Assembly (NCBI GenBank): GCA_018829445.1
Contig: JAHJTV010000031.1
Span: forward strand, 58,395-122,394
DNA: 64,000 nt
From: a bacterium
GTDB taxonomy: Bacteria; SAR324; XYD2-FULL-50-16
Direction: 5' to 3'
This document shows, piece after piece, positions 61,010 to 64,000 of this stretch. A model generated the notes under the pieces. That model was not told the origin of the DNA and searched no databases. It worked only from the letters and a program-made list of their open reading frames with translations. Position 1 is the stretch's first letter; the number at the start of each line of letters is the position of its first letter. The position numbers and the translations under genes are program-made.

Positions 61010-61995
61010 AACAGATGTTTTTTAATCAGATCGAATCGGGCTTTCCATTAGTTGAAGAAACCAATGAGTACTTGAATCATCTGGTAAATCGGGGATTAAG
61101 ATTCAATACTGTTTTGAATAACTTCAACTCCTTGAAAAGCTTTGTCCGCTGGTGCCGGGGAAAGAACTTATCGGATCTTTGCGGCATTACCCTGGATCAG
61201 TTGCATCAATACCAGGATTGGTTCAACTGGATTCCCAAGGGAATCAAAGAAAAGAACAGAGAAACGGTTCAACAATCCTCCACGATTAGAAAAACAATGC
61301 TGGATATCCGGCAGTTTTTTATCTGGTGTGAAACCACCCACCGGATCTTTGAAAACCCGGCAAACAACTGGAACCTGGGCAAGCCCAAGCCTCAACCCCT
61401 GGCGGATAGTTTCACAGAAATAGAAGTGGAGAAGATTTTATCTTATCCCAATCTGAAAACCAAAGCCGGGTTCAGAAACCGAACCATGCTGGAGATTCTG
61501 TATTCCACCGGGATCAGAAGGCAGGAACTCACCCTGCTGGATCTTTCCGATATCGATTTTACATCAGGAATCTTAAATATCCGCTTTGGAAAAGGAGGAA
61601 AACAACGGTTGGTTCCCATCGGAGAAAGGGCTTTGGAGTGGATCAAGGTTTATCTGACAGATATCAGACCGGAACTGGAAACGGCTTCCAACAAGGCGTT
61701 ATTCCTCAATACCCAAGGCAACCGGTTGGGGTCGGCAATGATTCGGGAAACCATTACCAAAGCCAAACGAAAACACAAGATCAAAAAATGGGGCAACACC
61801 CACCTGTTCAGACACACCATGGCAACCCTGATGCTGAAAAACGGAGCAGATATCAGAATCATTCAGGAGATCCTGGGTCACACCAAGATCGACACCACCA
61901 TGATGTACACCAGGCTGGATATCAGCTATTTGAAGAACGTCCACCAAAACCACCATCCTGCCGAACAGTCCTCCTCCAAATCCCTGCTGTTTTAA
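61006..61995 (+). CDS. Tyrosine recombinase (XerC/D-like), second of a pair
   Basis: The 329-residue enzyme is related to its upstream neighbour (both have STGIR, KQRLVPIGERAL and HLFRHTMATLMLKNGADIR) and probably arose by duplication. All catalytic residues are present: Arg171, His266, Arg269, His292 and Tyr301. The start overlaps the previous stop, so the pair probably works as a heteromeric recombinase, as in tandem-recombinase elements such as RIT elements, which have three. There are only two here. A hairpin follows 17 bases after the stop. The toxin-module gene 62103-63719 begins about 110 bases downstream. Confidence 0.87.
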   Translation: MKQMFFNQIESGFPLVEETNEYLNHLVNRGLRFNTVLNNFNSLKSFVRWCRGKNLSDLCGITLDQLHQYQDWFNWIPKGIKEKNRETVQQSSTIRKTMLDIRQFFIWCETTHRIFENPANNWNLGKPKPQPLADSFTEIEVEKILSYPNLKTKAGFRNRTMLEILYSTGIRRQELTLLDLSDIDFTSGILNIRFGKGGKQRLVPIGERALEWIKVYLTDIRPELETASNKALFLNTQGNRLGSAMIRETITKAKRKHKIKKWGNTHLFRHTMATLMLKNGADIRIIQEILGHTKIDTTMMYTRLDISYLKNVHQNHHPAEQSSSKSLLF

Positions 61996-62011
61996 TCCTT
62001 CATCGAACCAC

Positions 62012-62038
62012 ACCGATCAAGCAAAAACCTTGATCGGT
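62012..62038 (+). other. Ten-base-pair hairpin, right side of the module
   Basis: ACCGATCAAG (62012-62021) pairs perfectly with CTTGATCGGT (62029-62038) around a seven-base loop CAAAAAC. Stem length and loop resemble the hairpin at 56778-56804. Only TTT follows, so it could be a weak terminator or a recombination-related structure. Confidence 0.6.
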
Positions 62039-62102
62039 TTCCCTTCCAAGACCCTCTCCAAAGTGCTATAAAATCCCAGTCAAAACAGTCAAAAGTCCGT
62101 TT

Positions 62103-63719
62103 TTGAAAAATGAAAAACCAACATCAGAAAAAATGATTCCGGAAAGTTTCACCCTATCCAAATTTGAACCCCCATACCCAGGATTTTTTGAGACTCCTTT
62201 CCCGGCTCAAAAACCGCTATCAGCAAAAATTTCAAACCCGTACCTGTCAGTATGGCACCAACTGAAGGAAAACGGTAGTTCCTTTCCTGACGAAGTCTAT
62301 TTCTTCCATCCCATTAAGTTTATCGAGCATCTCAAAACGATTTCTGAAGTATCGACCATTAAATTCTACAACTACAATTTCCCTTGCACTATCCAACCTA
62401 TTGTAAACGACGTGAATTCAGATGTTTTGCCAGTTGATACAAAATGTAAACACCAGATCAATGGCTATTCCCGTTATGGTGGGAAGTTGAAATTAAAAAT
62501 CAATGGTAGAAAGAAGACTTTTATTGAAAATCTTAGAGAGATCCCAAAGGACAATAAGGAAGAATTGAAGATCGCCTTTGGTGAAATGAAAAACACCAAA
62601 AGCACCATTGCTCAGCCTAACCTGACAACGGCTAGTTGGGATCCCGCGAGTTATGCTATGAATTATGGTTCAGGGACTTCTCAGATAAATCAAGTTGATA
62701 GCCAATCAGATACTCAGCAATATCCTGATTGGACTAAGTCTAATTGGGATTTTGGAGAATACCAAGATAAATATGGTATGAAGAAAGATGAGTTGGTTCT
62801 TTTTGAGATTAAAAAACCAATTCCTGGCTTATCTCTTGATAAGGTTTATGAGTTTGATAATATAAGCGACGAAGCACAACTGCATATTATCAATGAGTCT
62901 ATACAATACTTTGAGAAAAACTTAGGAATAATTGATGTTAATGCAGATACTAAATTTTCGACCGTTATAGACGAATTGAATGATAGACCTGTTTCCTATG
63001 AAGAGACAAAGGATCTTAGAGAGATTTTAGGTGATTTGGTCCATTTATCTCATAAGTGGTTAAAAGCTACAAAATCTGGAGTAGCTATTTCGATTGATAT
63101 TTTTAGGGATAAAGAAGTTTGGAAACTAATTAAAGAAGACTATAAGACCGGTTTTCTAAAGAAAGGTTCATTCAAATATGACGCTGCACACGGCACTATA
63201 AAGCTAACATTTGAAGGTAATCGCAATTTTCGAATGAAGATTTCCAAACTTGCAAAGAAAACTACACGTCTTAAAGCAAAATCATGGATGACAATCGATT
63301 ACATAGCTTCTAAATCTGGTTATGCCAAATCATCCCTGGCAAAAAAAATCGCACCAAGAGGAAATGTTATATCATTCTTTATTTGCGGGGCGATAAATGC
63401 GGCTAAATTTTTTGAAGATGAAGAATACACCTTGTCAGATTTAGCTGTTGACTTAGGTATGGATGCTTTAAAGATTGTTGTTGGTGGACTATTGGCAGGA
63501 TTATTTGTTGGTGCAGCTCTTGCGTCAGCACCCGTCTGGGTCGTTGTAGGGGGTGCTATAGTTGTTGGCGCTATTATTGGCACTACTCTTGACGCTGTTG
63601 ATAATTTTTTAGGTCTATCGGATGCTATTAAGAAAGGGATCAAAGAATGGTTGGATACTGATTTGGACTATGTCCCGATTGAGGGTGAGCTGGTTGGAGA
63701 TTGGTACTCTGATATTTAG
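62103..63719 (+). CDS. Orphan toxin-module protein, shortened relative of the 929-aa effector
   Basis: The 538-residue product shares with the 53044-55833 protein the block WHQLKENGSSFPDEVYFFH (from about residue 50) and the phrase VNDVNSDVL. The C-terminal hydrophobic glycine-rich tail is also shared (VVVGGAIVVGAIIGTTLDAVD against VVAAGIAVGIAVGVGLDLID). The middle (about 150-400) is different. The M23-like part is missing. The start is uncertain: TTG at 62103 or ATG at 62133, neither with a ribosome-binding site, so it may be a displaced, untranslated cassette rather than an expressed gene. The downstream part is AT-rich. It lies directly after the recombinases and before a truncated immunity-like gene. 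Confidence 0.6.
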   Translation: MKNEKPTSEKMIPESFTLSKFEPPYPGFFETPFPAQKPLSAKISNPYLSVWHQLKENGSSFPDEVYFFHPIKFIEHLKTISEVSTIKFYNYNFPCTIQPIVNDVNSDVLPVDTKCKHQINGYSRYGGKLKLKINGRKKTFIENLREIPKDNKEELKIAFGEMKNTKSTIAQPNLTTASWDPASYAMNYGSGTSQINQVDSQSDTQQYPDWTKSNWDFGEYQDKYGMKKDELVLFEIKKPIPGLSLDKVYEFDNISDEAQLHIINESIQYFEKNLGIIDVNADTKFSTVIDELNDRPVSYEETKDLREILGDLVHLSHKWLKATKSGVAISIDIFRDKEVWKLIKEDYKTGFLKKGSFKYDAAHGTIKLTFEGNRNFRMKISKLAKKTTRLKAKSWMTIDYIASKSGYAKSSLAKKIAPRGNVISFFICGAINAAKFFEDEEYTLSDLAVDLGMDALKIVVGGLLAGLFVGAALASAPVWVVVGGAIVVGAIIGTTLDAVDNFLGLSDAIKKGIKEWLDTDLDYVPIEGELVGDWYSDI

Positions 63720-63745
63720 ATAATTAAGAGGTTTTAAAGGAAAGT

Positions 63746-63861
63746 ATGTCGAAACGAAAAAATCGAATTGAAAAAGAAAAATTAGAACTCTTGATAGAAG
63801 ATATCGGAAGAACTCAAAAAGATATTAATTTGCGTATTCCTGCTATTATTATCCTTTTTCC
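63746..63861 (+). pseudogene. Truncated membrane immunity-like gene, interrupted by IS66
   Basis: An ATG with AAAGG upstream opens 26 bases after the toxin-module stop. It encodes a charged helix (MSKRKNRIEKEKLELLIED) and the beginning of a hydrophobic segment (IPAIIILFP). The frame then runs into the IS66-type end, whose TAA supplies the stop, giving 39 residues. Position, spacing and the beginning of a membrane segment parallel the complete immunity-like gene 55852-56532. The remainder may lie beyond the insertion, outside the window. Confidence 0.6.
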
Positions 63862-64000
63862 GTAAGCGCTAATTAAACCGCACCTTGTTTTTCACCAGGC
63901 GATGTACCAACCTGATATTGGGGGAGTAGAGCCTTCAACTCTTCGTCTGTTTCAGCTAAAGGAAATTTTTCAAACAGCATTTTAAGATATTCATAAGGAT
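63862..64000 (-). mobile_element. IS66-family insertion sequence, partial (right edge)
   Basis: The element begins with GTAAGCGCT, matching the typical IS66 terminal GTAAGCG, directly after the truncated gene. Its transposase reads leftward on the minus strand. The rest, the other terminal repeat and any target duplication are outside the window. Confidence 0.75.
63873..64000 (-). CDS. tnpC: IS66-family transposase (TnpC), C-terminal end
   Basis: Only the last 41 residues are visible. They include PYEYLKMLFEKFPLAETDEE, then LKALLPQY, the conserved C-terminal signature of IS66 transposases (PYEYL...LFE.LP...LLP). The stop lies 11 bases inside the element end, as usual for IS66. The N-terminal part is outside the window, so whether the transposase is intact is unknown. 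Confidence 0.8.
   Translation of the reverse strand, partial: PYEYLKMLFEKFPLAETDEELKALLPQYQVGTSPGEKQGAV

Larger units (their letters stand above)
56575..62038 (+). mobile_element. Putative mobile module: primase-helicase plus twin tyrosine recombinases
   Basis: Bounded on the left by a GC-rich, palindrome-dense stretch and hairpins, and on the right by a matching-style hairpin after the second recombinase. The module carries one replication-type gene and two integrase genes and no capsid or transfer genes. It lies between a complete toxin/immunity pair and a second toxin module. Exact ends are not defined; I see no direct repeats marking an insertion. The boundaries are therefore estimates. 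Confidence 0.5.

Noticed and set aside
1..64000. tRNA, rRNA or riboswitch genes
   Set aside because: Reading through the intergenic gaps gave no cloverleaf, rRNA or recognisable riboswitch pattern; a covariance-model search was not possible here.

Overview
The window looks like chromosomal DNA of a Gram-negative, probably anaerobic Desulfobacterota (deltaproteobacterial) species. The main pointers are a radical-SAM maturase plus MoaD-like carrier of the type linked to tungsten oxidoreductases, a TaoR-type regulator next to tupABC (a pairing described in sulfate reducers), many lipoprotein signal peptides, CaiB/BaiF and acyl-CoA synthetase genes, and moderate G+C. This is inference from gene content; no rRNA, tRNA or CRISPR array was seen.

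Left part (1-20.7 kb): MoaD-like and radical-SAM/SPASM genes, housekeeping-type genes (alpha/beta hydrolase, lysophospholipid acyltransferase-like protein, metallophosphoesterase, DHH phosphoesterase), three consecutive lipoprotein genes of one design, an EamA transporter, a tungstate module (TaoR-type regulator, tupA, tupB, tupC), an endonuclease/exonuclease/phosphatase-family membrane protein, a TrmN6-like methyltransferase, an SDR and an NnrU protein. Intergenic gaps carry interspersed palindromic repeats.

Middle (21-32.6 kb): a fatty-acid/CoA group (ATC-hydrolase-like protein, CaiB/BaiF CoA-transferase, MerR-TPR regulator, APC permease) closed by a strong terminator. Next comes a long-chain acyl-CoA synthetase gene preceded by a near-perfect sigma-54 promoter. 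An AlbA_2 regulator, an AAA_14/DUF4143 ATPase pseudogene with a 65-bp perfect hairpin at its 5' edge, and a membrane metallophosphoesterase follow.

32.7-45.7 kb: one leftward transcription unit encodes a large soluble HAMP/histidine-kinase-like/receiver-like protein that lacks canonical catalytic residues, then two large lipoproteins (1005 and 2190 aa) built from Big_2, Calx-beta, beta-helix-like and LamG-like modules.

46-64 kb: an accessory locus of the type VI secretion satellite kind without core genes. It holds a HEAT protein (TIGR02270-like), DUF2169, a ketosynthase-fold protein lacking the catalytic Cys, a DUF4150 PAAR-like protein, a 929-aa protein joining a degenerate M23 domain to a glycine-rich transmembrane C-terminus, and a membrane protein placed like an immunity gene. 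A probable mobile module (primase-helicase plus two overlapping tyrosine recombinases, bracketed by similar hairpins) follows. Next is a second, N-terminally shortened copy of the toxin module, whose downstream immunity-like gene is cut by an IS66-family element running off the right edge. Recombinases, duplicated toxin C-termini and a broken immunity gene together suggest a toxin-cassette turnover site; this is the most interesting part of the window.
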